Below the pieces are notes generated by a model. It worked only from the letters and a program-made list of their open reading frames with translations. It was not told where the DNA came from and did not search any database. Shown one piece after another: positions 5,168 to 5,359 of a stretch of 5,359 bases of DNA. Made by a program: the position numbers and the translations under genes. Source of the DNA: Verrucomicrobiota bacterium (GTDB lineage: Bacteria; Verrucomicrobiota; Verrucomicrobiia; Chthoniobacterales; UBA10450); assembly GCA_003218815.1 (NCBI GenBank), contig QHON01000211.1, forward strand, positions 1 through 5,359, in the 5' to 3' direction. How positions within the stretch are numbered: position 1 is the first letter of the stretch; each line of letters opens with the position of its first letter.

Positions 5168-5359
5168 GGCGCGTGCTCGGGAAAAAGCGCGCGGATACTT
5201 TTCTCGTTCGCTTCACACACGCCTCGCTCGGTAATCAGTCCGGTCACCAGGCGCCTGGGCGTAACGTCGAACCCGTAGTTTGCAACCGGGCTTCGCTCCG
5301 GCGTGACGCGCACTTCCACGTGTCGTCCCTCAAGCCACCCGTCAGTCTGCTTTACTTCT
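5164..5359 (-). CDS. mtnA: S-methyl-5-thioribose-1-phosphate isomerase, C-terminal 64 residues (partial)
   Basis: The minus-strand frame entering from the right edge gives 64 codons and a TGA at 5166-5164. It contains the highly conserved MtnA/eIF2B-like ending: E-V-R-V-T-P, then NYGFDVTPRRLVTGLITERG followed by VCEAN and a short helix ending FPEHAP. MtnA converts 5-methylthioribose-1-phosphate to 5-methylthioribulose-1-phosphate in methylthioadenosine salvage, and some homologues also use 5-deoxyribose-1-phosphate. The catalytic Cys and Asp lie upstream, outside the window, so activity cannot be judged here. The related ribose-1,5-bisphosphate isomerase and eIF2B-alpha families share the fold, but the FDVTP...LITERG ending is typical of MtnA. 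It is the upstream partner of the aldolase gene, overlapping it by 4 nt. Confidence 0.92.
   Translation of the reverse strand, partial: EVKQTDGWLEGRHVEVRVTPERSPVANYGFDVTPRRLVTGLITERGVCEANEKSIRALFPEHAP

Noticed and set aside
4799..5278. Plus-strand ORF of 159 aa at the right end
   Set aside because: It is the shadow of the aldolase and mtnA genes, whose active-site and signature motifs are clear on the minus strand.

Overview
The window reads as chromosomal DNA of a soil- or water-type heterotrophic bacterium of moderate GC content. Several products resemble proteins I associate with Verrucomicrobiota (Chthoniobacterales-like) or Acidobacteriota: a secreted protein with a Pro-Thr tail, a DUF1579-like protein, a short HPEW/PNG-motif protein, and a class II aldolase next to mtnA. 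This placement comes from remembered family resemblance, not a search. There are no rRNAs, tRNAs, transposases, phage genes or CRISPR arrays.

Layout, left to right. Positions 1-563 (minus) hold the N-terminal 187 residues of a multi-pass membrane protein whose C-terminus lies outside the window. A 140-bp divergent intergenic region separates it from a GYD-domain protein (704-997, plus). A short convergent gap with two small hairpins follows. Next comes an NYN/PIN-like putative ribonuclease on the minus strand (1101-1790), possibly translationally coupled (GTGA overlap) to a small uncertain ORF upstream (1787-1993, minus). From 2128 the plus strand carries a run of four genes: an 88-aa hypothetical protein, a NIPSNAP-family protein, a DUF1579-like protein, and a secreted small beta-rich protein ending in a Pro-Thr tail. 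Convergent to these, the minus strand at the right edge holds the end of mtnA (5164-5359) and, overlapping it by 4 nt (GTGA), a class II aldolase/adducin-fold enzyme (4526-5167).

Functionally, the clearest unit is mtnA plus the class II aldolase. MtnA isomerises 5-methylthioribose-1-phosphate, and the aldolase-fold partner keeps the zinc, catalytic-Glu and phosphate-binding residues of fuculose-1-phosphate-type aldolases. This arrangement fits a salvage route for 5'-methylthioadenosine or 5'-deoxyadenosine that ends in aldol cleavage (the DHAP shunt), as an alternative to the MtnB dehydratase of the universal methionine salvage pathway. The other genes are mostly conserved proteins of unknown role, and nothing in the sequence ties them to one pathway.
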